Assembly (NCBI RefSeq): GCF_000165425.1
Contig: NW_001799533.1
Coordinates: 65,127 to 129,126, forward strand
Reading direction: 5' to 3'
DNA: 64,000 bases
From: Paramecium tetraurelia
Lineage: Eukaryota > Ciliophora > Oligohymenophorea > Peniculida > Parameciidae
Part shown: piece by piece, positions 22,782 to 36,241 of the stretch
Layout of the letters: each line of letters begins with the position of its first letter
How positions within the stretch are numbered: the first letter of the stretch is position 1
The notes under the pieces: generated by a model
What the model was told of the DNA's origin: nothing
What the model saw: only the letters and a program-made list of their open reading frames with translations
Database searches by the model: none
Position numbers and translations under genes: made by a program

Positions 22782-23783
22782 ATGTTCCGATCCAAGAAAA
22801 GCTCAACCGTTCCGATCAGAACTAAAGAGAAAAGTTCACTTTTGGCTCCTTGTATTAATTGTGAAGAGTTTATACCCTTCGATAAGATTGATTATCATGC
22901 TTAGTTTTGCAATCAGGTATCTAACAAAGTGCTTAAATATGCAGAAACAAATCTATTTTTCGAAGAGAATGATTTCAAACTATCCAAATTAAAAGCTAAT
23001 TTATAAAACAAACCGTATTAGCATATGCAAAGATTATGCAGAATTTGTGAATTGGTTTCCTAAATCAACACAATAGGATGCGTAGAAGAGGCTTCTTTGA
23101 AAGAATTTGAAAAGGAATTACTAAGCTTGAGTTAGGAACCTAGCCAATCTATAAATTAATCCTTATACATTGAGAGAATACATTCACTTGTTATGCAAAG
23201 GATGAGTATCATTCAAAATCAATTAAACCTTAAGGTCTTCAAACCCACATAATCACAACAACAATTCTATCCTCAATAAAACATTAATATCATCTCAAAT
23301 AATTTCAAAAATACCACAGATTCACCCTTATCAACTAGTAATAACAACTTAAAAAATTTAATACAAAATAAATTGGAATCATCACCTTAAGTATTCAATC
23401 GTTTGAACAAACTTGATTATTGTTAATCACCAGATCCGAGAATGACTTACATTACTAAATTTTCTCAGAATAGTCCTGTATCTCAATTTGGATAAACATA
23501 ATAACATTAAAAGAGTGAAATTTTGACACATATTAGTGAACAATACGCCGAAAGTATTGATGAATACTCTAATCCAAAATCCTTTGCTTAGAGATGTTTC
23601 TATTCGAAGGTTCTAAATCTTAAATTACATTATCCTCAATCTAATCCAGCATAAAAAATTCCAGTGTCTATTTTATGGAGGTAAGTAGAAAAAAACAAAA
23701 TAAAACCACAAGATTGGGAATAATTTATTAGGAATTGCTTAGACAAACCCTTTTAAATTTTAGACCCTCAAAAATTATAATGA
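22782..23783 (+). CDS. C2HC zinc-finger protein, otherwise unknown
   Basis: 333 residues, no introns. Residues 28-47 (CINCEEFIPFDKIDYHAQFC) fit a C2HC zinc finger of the ZC2HC1 type (C-x2-C...H-x3-C). A second Cys pair follows (LCRICELV). The remainder is Ser/Asn/Gln-rich and probably disordered, with a conserved-looking C-terminal block (DWEQFIRNCLDKPFQILDPQK). Nucleic-acid or protein binding is plausible; function unknown. Confidence 0.72.
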
Positions 23784-23871
23784 CTTGAAATTTTAAATAA
23801 TTTGCTATATTAAACTAAAAAAAATTAACAATTTATATTATTAATTTCATAAAATATATATTATTTTCTAG

Positions 23872-24275
23872 ATGGGATCAAATTCAGCCAAACCACCTGC
23901 TGATGCAAAATATTCTTAATAAGAACTGAACCAAAATTAAAACTAACCCTAAGTCTAACAACCATATATGGGTTCAAACTAAGATCCAAAAAATCCAAAC
24001 ATCAATTGTAGATCATAATATTATTCTATTAAGAATAGTAACCTGTTTAAGTTTAAAGCGATCAAGAAAGGGAAGCATTATAGAAATTAGTGCAGAACTC
24101 GAAAGAGTACGATATTGTATAGTAAAATTTGATAGACAGATTAAATGAAGTAATGGTTATATTATACAAATAGTTAGATACAGCCATGGGAACATTTACT
24201 AAGGGCTTAAAGGCAAAAAATGATATCCAAGAAGAGATTAACAAAGCTGAAGAGCGTAGGGTTGAATAAATGTGA
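23872..24275 (+). CDS. Small protein with possible N-myristoylation site
   Basis: About 125 residues with one 26-nt intron starting at the GTAGATC near 24007. It begins MGSNSAKPP, a Gly-2 context that could be N-myristoylated. A Gln/Asn/Pro-rich linker follows, then a helical C-terminal half (REALQKLVQNSKEYDIVQQN, NEVMVILYKQLDTAMGTF). No known domain. The tandem position 88 bp behind the C2HC gene has no obvious functional meaning. Confidence 0.62.
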
Positions 24276-24874
24276 TTTGTAATTTATACATTTCTATCTA
24301 ACAAAAAAATAATATAATATGTAAGCTTATTTATTATGATTCATGTCATCAGGAATGTACTACTTAAAATCAACTTTAGGTTTTCATACCTTAGTGGAAT
24401 AGAATTAAAAATAATTCTATTTTTGGTTCTTAATTATGATAAAAGTAATTGTAAATATTTTATCATTATTGCATTGAGTAATTAGTGAGGAGATATTGAA
24501 ATATGAGAAAATGTAGATAGATAAGAATCAATATTATAATTGATTTTTAAGTATATATTACATTTTCTAATCCAATACAAGAATTTAATGTAAATAATAG
24601 AAAAAGGTCTTTCGATGGGAATAAAAGATAAAATGTTCATAGAAATTAAAATTGGTTGAATCTTAGGCTTTTCGACAGTTGAATTAAGTGTGAAATGAGA
24701 AGTTTAATATTCTACTAATGTATCTATAAAAGAGAGATAATTAGAATTCAATATTATTATTTAATTTTCTGATCATTTCCTTTAAGAGTTCCTCAGATAG
24801 CATAGGTAAATTAATTAATTATTATCATCCTTTCATACCTGACCATATATTTTTATTATGCATTTAATTTTTAG
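24276..24874. other. AT-rich intergenic region
   Basis: About 600 bp between co-directional genes; no coding-like frame or repeat. The stretch ends TTTTTAG immediately before the next ATG, so a 5' UTR intron is possible. Confidence 0.45.
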
Positions 24875-26108
24875 ATGAACAAACAAAATTTTGACATATA
24901 TAGTTAGCGATTATTCCAGACAAATTCAGCATGGATATCATGTGGATGATAATATAGAGAAAAAAGATAGTAATGTCCTAGAACTCAGAGTTGGGTGCGA
25001 GTCTATTCAATAGCGTAGAAGTAACACTTGAGTATTTAAATATAGGTGGTTGAATAGAGGAAACCTAAATAAGTGCTGTAAAAGGAATACGATTCCAGGA
25101 GTATAAGATACGCGAATGAAGATTACTCTTATTTAGAATTTGTTGCTGAGCAGATTTTCACAATTAGACACAGCAGCCTCTATAGCCACTCAATATCCAT
25201 TATTTAAAATGTTAAGAGGTGTGGCAAAAAAGTTTATGTTTAATGAGTTAGAAATCATATTCTTTCTGCACACAATCGAAGAATAGAAATGGAGATACGA
25301 GGATTAATTGATTTCAGACTTCTAGCCTTACTTTAAATCAGATTTCTTGAGTAACTAGGAAGTAATTAATTATAAAATAATTTAAATTAGAATTAGAATG
25401 TAGAAGGGTTCAAAAAATTATTATTGTTTCTTATTTGCTGTGGATATACAATCAAATGTTTTTTCAACGATTCCAATGATTAAGAAATAATCTTAATAAC
25501 AGATCATATTCAATAATATTGTTAAAGAGAGTAAAAAACACAATTAAATTTATTATAGCTTTAAGAAACAATTACTAGATTTGTGGCGGTAGAAACATTT
25601 GAATTGTGCATTGAAGATAGTACCCAGAGTCTTGAATAAATTGTACAATAAATTAATGAGAATACAAAAAGATGGGAAATAAGAGTTTCAACAGGATTAC
25701 AATGCATTAGTAGATTAAATAATATAGATTTCTCCAGCTTACAATAATTAAGAAGGTAAATAGATAAAGCAAGAAGTTAAACCGATCTAGTAATAACAAC
25801 ATCAATATCAACCACCTTTAACATTTAGTCAATAGACTCAGCAATCCATTTAACAATAGGCTTTTATGAATGCTTCAGGATTATATATGCAATTTTCACA
25901 ATCATAAAATCTCCCGTAATAATAAGGTCAATAAAATTATTTATAAACACCCTTGAATAATTAGGAGTTCTGCGATTCGAATATAAATGAAAATCTATTT
26001 CTAAATTCAACTAAAATCAAAGAGGAACCACTTTCAATTAAAATCAAAGACGAAATCCCGCCTCCCCCACCCTTATTGAGCTTAGCTTCTGGTCGGTTAC
26101 ACCAATGA
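24875..26108 (+). CDS. Unassigned protein with Gln-rich tail
   Basis: About 396 residues. The body is continuous from 25046 to the TGA at 26106-26108. The N-terminal part (YREKRQQCPRTQSWVRVYSI) joins it by an intron at 25021-25045. An 18-nt intron at 24942-24959 is needed to connect the ATG, so the first exon is tentative. The first 240 residues are basic and helical (SQLDTAASIATQYPLFKML, WRYEDQLISDFQPYF). The last 150 are Gln/Pro-rich with KIKEEPLSIKIKDE, an acidic/basic repeat followed by PPPPPLL. No domain recognised. Confidence 0.6.
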
Positions 26109-26580
26109 TATTAATTAAAATTAATTACAATAATTTTAGTCTCATCATATCTATCATTCAAACGCTTGAAATTAATACTAGATTCTTAATCTGACTTAAC
26201 CAAAGAGAAATATTGTTATCCAAATCTAATCTTCACTATTCATCTATTGTTATTTTCAATAACTTTAGATTTGCTAAATAAAAGCAATATCAAATCTTCA
26301 GCAAACAATATGAGAAACATTCAAAATGCTCAATATTTGTTTCATCTTTATCCATCTAATCAGTTACAAACTCTAAATAATTATGTATATATCCTTAAAA
26401 TTTTAATCAGCCACAAAGAGCTTTAAATTATTTATACTAAGCTTTTGAAATAGGTAAAAATAATATTATTCTTTAAAGACTATACTTTGAATCATGAAAG
26501 TAATTACTAAATCAAATAATCCTCAAAAGATGATTTTGGAGTGATTTACAAAAATATCTTTAGTAAACATATTAAAATAC
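26109..26580. other. AT-rich convergent intergenic region
   Basis: About 470 bp between convergent genes. No feature recognised. Confidence 0.45.
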
Positions 26581-27240
26581 TCAAAACTCAGCTACTTCAT
26601 TTGATTCATATTAGGGACTTAATATTATTTCTTGATTCAATAATTATTCATTATTCAATTGTTACCTGAGCCAATTTTCATCGACTTCTCTTGTTTTGAA
26701 ATTACTGACATCTAATCTGAGCGATGAAACCTGGAATATTTAATTTCATTTACTAGTTTATTAAGCCGACTTATTTCACTCTTCAACGTAGATATGATAC
26801 CTTCCTAATTATTTAATTCTGGAGAGGAGTGTGTTTGATCAAATCTTATATCATTTATGTATTTACTTAAATTTCAACATTTCAAATTCAATTTAGTTTT
26901 ATTTTAATTATTCTTACATTCTCAAATTTTAGTCTTAAAGACTTTAAATAAAATGCTTTGTTTCAATATCCTCCAAAGCATAAATTTCAATTCTGTCTCC
27001 AATTTCATTTTCAGATTGGTTTTTCTTATTTAATTGCCATTCAGACACATCAATGTCCTTTGCTTACTAGCCTTTTTTACAAATGCTCTCATATTTATCT
27101 AATAAGATTTGATATTTGCTTTGTAAGTCGTAATAGGCTGTTTCAAATTAATAGTACCTCTCCAACAATTCTTCTAGAGCCAAGCATTTAGAAGCAAGTT
27201 ATGATTGAGACATTTTCATAAGTGATTTCAAGTTGGACAT
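26581..27240 (-). CDS. Coiled-coil protein
   Basis: About 200 residues starting MSNLKSLMKMSQSQLASKC. The first 120 are continuous heptad-like helix (LEELLERYYQFETAYYDL, IETKHFIQSLQDQNLRMQE), the rest Ser-rich (STLKSEISRLNKLVNEIK). A 22-nt intron joins the halves. A second, 35-nt intron just before the end would give the tail ILSPQYESNEVAEF and the stop at 26581. Without it the protein stops at 26655. Both versions keep frame, so the 3' end is uncertain. Confidence 0.6.
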
Positions 27241-27762
27241 AATATATAAATTATAAAAAAAATCAAAATGTTAAAATCGATAATCATATAATAATAATTA
27301 TTATTATTTTTACATATTTATTAATTTTTATGTCTACTTTGATTCTATACTGCAATTTACATTTCTCTTATATATTCTCAATATAAATATATATTATATT
27401 TACATTATTTATCAATAAATATATATAAATACCAAAATATAGTATGGATATGAAAGTGAAGTCATTATTTGATCAATTGAAATGATTATAGATTGTTTTA
27501 TTAAAAGAAAGTATAATTCATTAAATAGTAAACTTAATTGATTTATTTGAGGTTTATAATTTCAACTATTATTTTAATCGAAACTTTATAAAATTAGAAT
27601 GAGCATTAGAAGAATATGGCTAAAAAATAAGCAGAGAAATGAATTGGTGTTAAATTAAAAACGTGATGGGCTCTCTAACAATTATTATAAAATTCGTTAA
27701 TTACTTTATTTTATAATAAATTGGGATTTAATATCAACTTTAAATATAGTTTAAACAAAATA
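27241..27762. other. AT-rich intergenic region
   Basis: About 520 bp between minus-strand genes with no coding-like frame. Runs such as repeated TATATA occur but no ordered repeat. Confidence 0.45.
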
Positions 27763-28680
27763 TCATTTTATTTATTTGTAAAGGCATTCCTTTGGTTTTG
27801 GATAAAGCTTCTCTAATGATGCTTCATAATTTTAGATTGCTAAATTTTAGTTTGTATCAGTTAGGTATATCCAATATAAATAACCATACAGTTTTCCTTC
27901 CTATTCTATAAAAATTTGAACTTATTTAATTTTAACATAGAATATTTTTCCATTAAAATTTTACACTTCCATTTCAAATATTTATTGGTCGTTAGAAACA
28001 GCTTCAAATACCTAATTCCAAATTTATAAATAATTGTTGACTCTAATAGCACATGGAAGTGTTTTTGTTTCTCTCAAATACTCCTCAATCATGTCAATTG
28101 TAATACCCATCAAATGGAGAAATTTTATATTATGAGTATATTTTAGTATCACAGATTCATCTCTTTCATGTCGAAATGTATAGCATTCATAGGGATACTT
28201 GGAAGCAAGTTCTTCCACTTAATTTATTTCGAATTATGTAGAAAAGGGGATTGATGAGATTTACTCATATCTTTACAGGTATTTGCTCAAATTCGTACAT
28301 GCCTTTTCCATTTTCATTAATTTCAACATCTGATATATTGTAGATATATCAGCTAATTCAAAGTCTCTCACTTGAAAATGATATTCCATCTTCTCCTATC
28401 TGACTTCAGTTTAATTAACAGAGTATCCGATACTGAATATATTGATCCCTAATTCTCCGAGTGTGTTCTCATTGAATGTGGTTAAGGCAAATTGTATATT
28501 TTCTTTGGTTCTAAAGTATTGTCTCGAGTTAATATTTTTTGGAAATATAAATGAGGTCACAAACTCTTTTGGCTTAACTATTGAATTTTGAGATGAGTCT
28601 TTGTTTTTAGAATTTATTTTCTTTTTTTTAATGCTTTTATCTAGAGGAATAATGGCACACTATATTTTAATCGGGTTCAT
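27763..28680 (-). CDS. Hypothetical protein
   Basis: 305 residues in a single uninterrupted ciliate-code frame starting MNPIKIQCAIIPLDKSIKKK. It alternates short strands and helices (EYHFQVRDFELADIST, YPYECYTFRHERDESVILKY, GITIDMIEEYLRETKTL, FEMEVQNFNGKIFYVKIK, KLYGYLYWIYLTD). That suggests a globular alpha/beta domain, but I do not recognise it. No signal peptide or membrane span. Confidence 0.62.
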
Positions 28681-28943
28681 TTTATTAATATTTAAAATAA
28701 AGGTATCTTTACAGAGTATTAAATAAAATGTAGTCACATGTAATCATAATTTATTTTATCTATTTTTAGGATAGAAAAGAACGTAAATAGAATTCATAGC
28801 ATATACAACAACACATTTTAAATTATCTGAATAAACTCTTTTCCTAAAATTCACTTTATAAATATAATAATTAATACTGAAAATATTCGATAACAAAACT
28901 TATCCTTATAAGAAATTATTATGATAATAATCTAACAAATATA

Positions 28944-30405
28944 TCAATTCATTTTCTCTAAATGATAACAGACTTATTCAATAATGTTGTTTATTGGAGC
29001 ATCTCCTGAAGTCTTGAAAATGACTGAAGCATATTTTACAGTTCCATCAATTAGTTATTTCAAATCCTCCCATCTTTTCAATCTAAATGAATTGCGATTA
29101 AAAATTACCTTAATTGCACAACATCTCTTTTTTCATTAGGAGCTATTATCAATCTAGATTTGACCTCTCTATCTGCTTCATCAATAGAATTGTAGATTCT
29201 TCCAGATATAGGGTCGGTCCTACGCTAGGTTAGTCTCCTTAAGACGATGTCATCAGTAGCATCAATAATGACAATTAAAGTGGGCTAGATGTTGAGTTCA
29301 TTTAATGTTTCCAGTTATTATTAGGTTTTAGGATATCCATCAAGTACATAGCCTTACAATTAACAATCAGTCTAATTTATTCTTTCCTTAATGAGAGCAT
29401 TGATAATTCTATCATCTACTAGATCTCCTTTATTAATTTTTTCGAAGGCTTCCTTGCCAGTAGTCCCTTTTTGATTAACCAAATTTGATATTAATTCTCT
29501 TGTTGAGATGTAGACAAATCCATATCTTGCACATAAATGTTTAGCTAAAGTAGATCTACCTGATCCTGGAGGTCCAATGACAAGTATTCTTCCAGCTCTG
29601 GTTGGTGCATTGTTATATAATTTATATTTGAGTCTTTACTACAATAAGGTTATGTATATATAATACTGCCATGTCTTCGAGTTCATAGTGTTTTTCTCCA
29701 TCAACAGAGAAATACTGATTTTTATAGATTTCCTTAACTTATTTAAGATTCAACTGGTATTCTAATGAATGATTTCTTGCTAATTCTTCCTTCTAACTTA
29801 GTTTGTTGAATGGTTCTGTGTCCAATTTTTTGAGACAACATTGATAGATCTGCTCCTCTGACATTTCCAATATGAGAAAGGCATCAGGAATGATTCCTTC
29901 CTTTTAAAATGCTAAGCCTTAGACTCTAGTTTTAGGGAACCCTTCAAAAATATAGCTCTTCTTTTCATTTTCCAAATGCTAAATTTGATTTAAAGCAATA
30001 TTGATAGCAATTTCATCGTTCACATACTGAAACTTATCCAAAGAATCTTAAATTTATTAACTCTATAGATAGAATATGTAGTTACTAATTCGGATTTCTT
30101 GCTTAACTCTTTTTTGATTAAATCACCAAGGGAAACACAATGGAATTTCATGTATTCAGCAAGTGTAAGGGAAAGTTCAAGTAATTTGGATCCAGGAGGT
30201 CCAATTATGAATATTTTTTTTGCTTTAATGAATGTTGAATAGTACTTTCTGGTTCTTGTAATTTATTGATTAGGAATTCAATTGGATCATCGGGTTTTTT
30301 AATAATAAGAGATTTGAGTAAGTCTTCAAAGATGCTGTACACCTTATTTCCTTCTAAGTATTTCTCTACTTATTATTGGTATTATAGCTTATTTGCTTGA
30401 TCCAT
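28944..30405 (-). CDS. AK8: Adenylate kinase 8 (AK8) homologue
   Basis: 453 residues, four introns (29083-29108, 29639-29666, 30063-30085, 30223-30245). The start, with VYSIFEDLLKSLIIKKPDDPI, matches the AK8/AK7 N-terminal dimerisation segment. Two adenylate-kinase domains follow. Domain 1 begins IFIIGPPGSKLLELS and contains YIFEGFPKTR. Domain 2 begins RILVIGPPGSGRSTLA, with GYVLDGYPKT and RRLTQRRTDPISGRIY. AK8 is a cilium-linked nucleotide kinase. Domain 1 lacks the Gly-Lys-Thr of the P-loop; domain 2 has Arg where the catalytic Lys belongs. Architecture is firm; catalytic activity is doubtful in domain 1 and uncertain in domain 2. Confidence 0.85.
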
Positions 30406-30519
30406 AAGTTATACTTTTTAATGAATATATTTATAATTATAATAGTATAAATGTGGCATTACCCAATTTTTAATAATATTAAACTATGTAATTAAGATTG
30501 CAAAATTCAAATTAATTAA

Positions 30520-31044
30520 TCATTATTCATCTGAACTTGAATCTGAATCCAATCCACTGATAATAAATTCCTGGTCTTATTTCCCAGTCACCTATTAGCC
30601 ACCATTTTCCCTTCTCTCAATAGCTTGTACATTCCTAAGTAGTTTTTATCTCAACTCTTCATCTGCTTCATTTGAGCTTTCCTCTCCCCTTGAATATTCT
30701 TGCTTCCTTTGATCATAATCTTCATAAGGTGTGCTTTATTTTGTTGAAACTTCATTTTTGGATGTATAATTATCTTGAAGGTGAAACTTCTCAATATGGT
30801 TCCTCAAAGGTAGTTTGCTCGTATATTATTTTCCACAATATTAACAATTTGACTTTTCTTTGTTAGAATTATACAAAAAATCTTAGTTTTGAGACCTCTT
30901 TTTCAGATTTAAAAGTGAACTACTGGTTCTATTCAAACTGCTATCTCCTTGTTTGATCTGATTGAATAGTCGTGTATACTTGTCAGTCAATAGTTTCTAT
31001 TCATTGAGGTAATTGCTAATGAAGTCAGCCAACTTATAGTTCAT
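30520..31044 (-). CDS. Small C2H2 zinc-finger protein
   Basis: 174 residues, no introns. One C2H2 finger is visible at about residues 70-95: CQYCGKQYTSKLPLRNHIEKFH (C-x2-C-x12-H-x4-H). The N-terminal segment is helical (ADFISNYLNEQKLLTDKY). The C-terminus is acidic and Ser-rich (GLDSDSSSDEQ), as often seen in nuclear proteins. C2H2 proteins bind DNA, RNA or protein; nothing here says which. Confidence 0.75.
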
Positions 31045-31979
31045 AAAAATAATAACAAATTCCAAAAGGATTTGTAAAACAAATTCAAGACCAATTATTT
31101 ATATGATTATGAAAATAAAGTAGCAAAATAATCATCTTATGTGAAACTTCTAATTCAAATAATATTGACTTTAAGAGTTGTCTATAATAATTTGTTATTG
31201 TATTAGTATTAGCTCAATCATTAAATATTAGTTCAACCTTGAGGAACTAGAGATAATTCGCATCCTATCTTAATAATCTCTATAGATAATAAACTGAGGA
31301 TGCTGATGCCAAATTTTTCTTAATATTTCTGAACTTATCAAAATAATTTAGGAAAAGTAAATTTTTATTAAGTAAATTTAGACCAACACTAGAATTAGAT
31401 TTCATCTGAATTTTCAATTTTAAATAAAGATTTTGTAATAAATTATAATATTAATTATAAATAAATCTTCTATTCCTTCAGCTTAAATTATAAAACAAAT
31501 TTTAATTTAAAATTAATTTAGGATCTACAACAATATTATTAAGCAATATTTAAGTTCAATAAAGCTCCAAATAATGAATTTAAATAATTTAAGCTGATTA
31601 ACAAATTGTGTCTTTAAAATGCTAGCAATTTTTATAATTTTGAATTAGAGTTTGATAGAAAGTTAATCAAAATGAAGATATACAATTTCAATTAAAACTC
31701 TAAAATGCTTGGTGTTTTAAAGGTATTTTTATGATAATAATATTATAATTACATTTAAATATATTAATTTCCAAACTATTTTTTTAATTTAACTAAATAT
31801 ATTTATAAGCCAATACATTTTTCATTTTAATTCAAAGTTTTATTTTAAAATAACTTATAATTAAGTTCTAAATAAATATAAAATGATTTTATACAGTATT
31901 TAAAATGCTTAAAAGTTTTGAGAATTGATTATTTATATCGGAAAATTAATCCGTAATAATTAATATTAGTTATTTAATT
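31045..31979. other. AT-rich divergent intergenic region
   Basis: About 935 bp between divergent genes, very AT-rich, no coding-like frame or ordered repeat. Confidence 0.5.
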
Positions 31980-32336
31980 ATGAAATAGTCGGCAATCGGA
32001 ATGAATAAATCAGCAAATCTTAGTCGATAATCCTCTTTCACATCTCAAACATCGAATTCGGATAAAAAAAATAAAACTAATTCATACGTCTCAATATCAC
32101 CTCGCTTCGATCCAGAAAAGGGGTTGTCATTTGAAAATAGTGTGAAAGAAGTCAAAATCAAATCTCAAGATGTTGACACAGATCCTTAACAATAGAATCA
32201 GAATAAATAAAACTACGGGAAACTCAAGAAATAATCTAGTTTTACTTTAAAAACTTAAAAAGATGATTAAATGAAAAAAAGTAAGTTCAGTAGAAATCAA
32301 AGAGCGGATAGCTTAAGTCCTTAAAAATTACAATGA
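31980..32336 (+). CDS. Small basic Ser-rich protein
   Basis: 118 residues, no introns, starting MKQSAIGMNKSANLSRQSS. Composition is Ser, Lys, Gln and Asn; it looks disordered, with SISPRFDPEKGLSF in the middle and a basic end (KKSKFSRNQRADSLSPQKLQ). No domain. Real coding is suggested by the TAA/TAG glutamines and a GC content above the flanks. Confidence 0.58.
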
Positions 32337-32868
32337 ATTATATAAATAATTTTTTATTTATCCAAAACATAATTTCAAATTAAGCCGATTAGAATAATCT
32401 CAATGCTTGATTTAGTACTTTTGAATTCTTTGAATTCATAATATTAATGTAATTTTTACATTTAATTTAAACTTTCATGAAGAAATCTAATTATTATTTA
32501 AATAAGTGTTCAATTATTGTATCCAAAATGATAAAGTTGTAATAATTATTTCAATAATTATAAATAATATTTCTTAATTAGAAGTTTGTTATTTTAGAAA
32601 TAGAATTAAGCCATCCAAAAATAGTGAAAGCTTAATAAATTTCGAAACTGTCTAGGATTAATGATGAAATTATCATTATGATTGTTATTATAAACATAGT
32701 GTGAAGATAGATCTTCCAAATTTGTAGAAAATGAAATAATATAAAATTTTAAAAAGATGTATTTGATCAATAGAATTATACTTAAATAAATTTATCATTT
32801 TGATTTGATTATATACATATTTATATAGAATCTGTTCTATTCTGTGTTAATAATATTTAAATATAAAA
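32337..32868. other. AT-rich intergenic region
   Basis: About 530 bp upstream of the Rab gene; no feature recognised. Confidence 0.45.
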
Positions 32869-33556
<688 letters not shown>

Positions 33557-33660
33557 CACAAATTATAACAATATTATTATTTATTCAATTTGTCGGTTTG
33601 TATTATGTAACAATTATCTAAGGAGCTTAATAATTTGTATAATCTCTAGATCCAATCCTA

Positions 33661-36227
33661 TCAACAATTTGTGAGGACACATTATCTTCTTTTGGATACA
33701 AATTTCTAAGATAGATTTATACATTACTTCTCAAAATCATTAGTGATGATCACTTATTTGGTTGTTGTTGTTGTACTATTCTAAATTGGTTAATATTGGT
33801 AATTCTAAGAAATGGGAGTGGGTGAAGGTAGATTTTATGAAGAGGATTGATAAATCTTAGATGTTGTACTCTATTAAACATAACTTGTAGTTTAAACAAT
33901 GGGTTATTGTTATTGAATAACAGTAGATGAGGTAGTAATTTATTATTATTGTTATTGTTATGTAGGAGATCTTTTAGATTATCTTAATTTAACTTCTTAT
34001 AGAATATTGATTTGAGATTCATATTCAGTAATCTAAATAATAATAATAGTTCTATACCTTTTAAATCATGATATTGATTCTAGATTCTTGGTCTCTTTTA
34101 ATATTTTATAATCTTTCTACTTCTAATTAGAGTGTTTCAATTTAGGTTTCTAGTTCTCTTATTCTTAATTCTTTTGTTCTTACCTGTTCCTTTATTACCA
34201 ACACAGTGTTTGTATTAACAGAACTTGAATTAGAACTTAAAGTCATTTCTAATTCAAGTATTCTTTAATTCTTTTATTAAATAATCTCAGTTAACTCTTT
34301 GATTTTTGGTTCATCTGTAAGTACTACAGTTTTTTCAATTAATGATTAAGTATTCCTAGTTTCATACTCCTTAGTTCTTATTTCAAATTCTCTAATTCTG
34401 GTTTCATAAACTGATATTCTATTCTATTGTTCTTTGAGTTTTGCTTCCAACTCTCTAACTTTTGAATCATCATAACTTGATTTTAGTTATTATGTTGAAA
34501 ATTATTGAGATTACAATTCTTTGATTCTTAATTCTAATTCTGAAATCTGTCTATAGTAATTATCTCTTTCTCTTCTCAATGAATCATCTTATGAATTTCT
34601 AATAGAAGTTGTTTGCAACTCTCTGATTTTCATTTCTAATTCTTAAACTTATCTCTAATAGGTATCTCTTTCCCTTTTCAAAGTAATGTATTGGATATCA
34701 TTCTCAATGTTAATAGTTGTTACATTAGTAACAGATTTACTTCCCTACTTGATCAAAGCATCATATTCAATTCTCAATTAATCATATTCTTTCAACCTAA
34801 TTTCAGTCTAAAAGTAACGATTCATCCAAACTTCAAGTTCTTATTAAAGATTTTACAATTCTTTAGATAAATTTTCAACGCTCTTATATTTTGAAGAGTT
34901 TGAATCTACAATGTCTTTGTATCTAAGATATTTTGCATTTTGTTCATTATATTTAATTGATAATTCTGAATATGTTTCTTCAAGTTCTTTGATTCTCAAA
35001 ATAAATGTATCACAATCCTTTTCTAATTGTTCAATTTAAATTTCTAATTTCCACTTTTCTTATTCTATTTCTTCAAATCTTTCTGAATTATAGACATTAG
35101 CTGATAATCTATATCCTTCCATCTCCTGATTTTGTTGATCAATTTTAGATTGTGCAGCTTCCAATTACCTTCTCAATAAATCTAATTAACTTTCATATTC
35201 AGCAATTTATTATTATTGTTGAGACATTTTGGATGATTATTACATATTCATTTACTATGTCATTTATTAACTCATAGTAAGACGAGTCCTTTGCATATCC
35301 TATTCTTTTTCTCCTAATAAACGATTCAATTAATCTATTCTTGCCAATAACTTCGCTTCTTCTGAATTTTAATGTCGTGCTTCTAATACTCTACATCTAT
35401 CCTTCCATACTCCCAATTCATGAATTAATGCTTCTATATCTGCCTCCAATGTATTTACTTTATCATTCTGAGATAATTTCACTCTTATTTCTTAACTTTC
35501 CATAATAGCAGCGTCATATTTTTCCCTCCATCTTTGAATTTCTAATCGTAATTCTTCAATCAATGATTCTTAATCACTTAATTGTTATGATATCAAATCA
35601 ACACTTTGATATTTTTCAAATTTCTTTTTTGCTTCTAATTCAAATAATTTTAATTTATTTTAATAATACGCTAGCTGTTTTAATTATTCAGCATTGTCTT
35701 TATCTTTTTATTCAAGTTCGGAATATTTACGTTTCCATTACTCAATCTCAATCATTAACTTATCTATCTCTTGTCTGCTTTTTAACTCACTTTCACTTCT
35801 TAACATCATTAATTCTTTCTAAGTGGCCTCCAATTCTTATTATGTAATTAAAAGCTCTTTTCTAAGAATGGTCACGTCAGAGCTAGAACTCGATTTATAA
35901 GTGGTTACTTCCCTCTTTAATTACTCGATGACTTCTCTAAATATGTGCATTTTAATTACCTCATTCTTAAATTGTCTTAGATCAACTCTTCATAATGATG
36001 TTGTCTTTCTGCCTCTGATTTCTCATAAGTTTTAGTACGCTGAACAACCATGAAATCTTTATCATCAACTTTTCCAAGTAACTATGTTGAAGCCCAATTT
36101 GCTTATTGAGGAGTCACTTAAATGGTTTCTTCCTTATAACGGATCTATTAGGTTTCATATTATGTTGTTTAAAATGCCCCAGATTATCCAGACTATCTCA
36201 TTGCTTAATATGATCTGCTATAATTCA
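33661..36227 (-). CDS. Long coiled-coil protein
   Basis: 847 residues, one 23-nt intron (35937-35959). Residues about 95-700 are almost pure heptad-rich coiled-coil with Glu, Gln, Lys, Leu and Arg (for example VIEQLKREVTTYK and DQLNRLLGEKEQDMQR), interrupted by a short Gln/Met patch. The C-terminal 110 residues switch to a Gln/Thr/Ser/Pro-rich tail (PIVQTTSYVQQSTTSKIY) ending RRQCVLTNC. Proteins of this type in ciliates usually belong to the cortex, basal bodies or rootlets, but nothing assigns it to one of them. It is convergent with the Rab gene. Confidence 0.78.
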
Positions 36228-36241
36228 TTATTATTTAATTT

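Noticed and set aside
27763..28680. Two introns in the hypothetical gene near 28260-28360
   Set aside because: They came from misreading a TAA as stop; with TAA as Gln the whole 918 nt is one frame.
33760..33980. GTT/GTTATT repeats as a microsatellite locus
   Set aside because: They encode the Gln- and Thr-rich tail of the coiled-coil protein on the minus strand, so they are ordinary coding low complexity.
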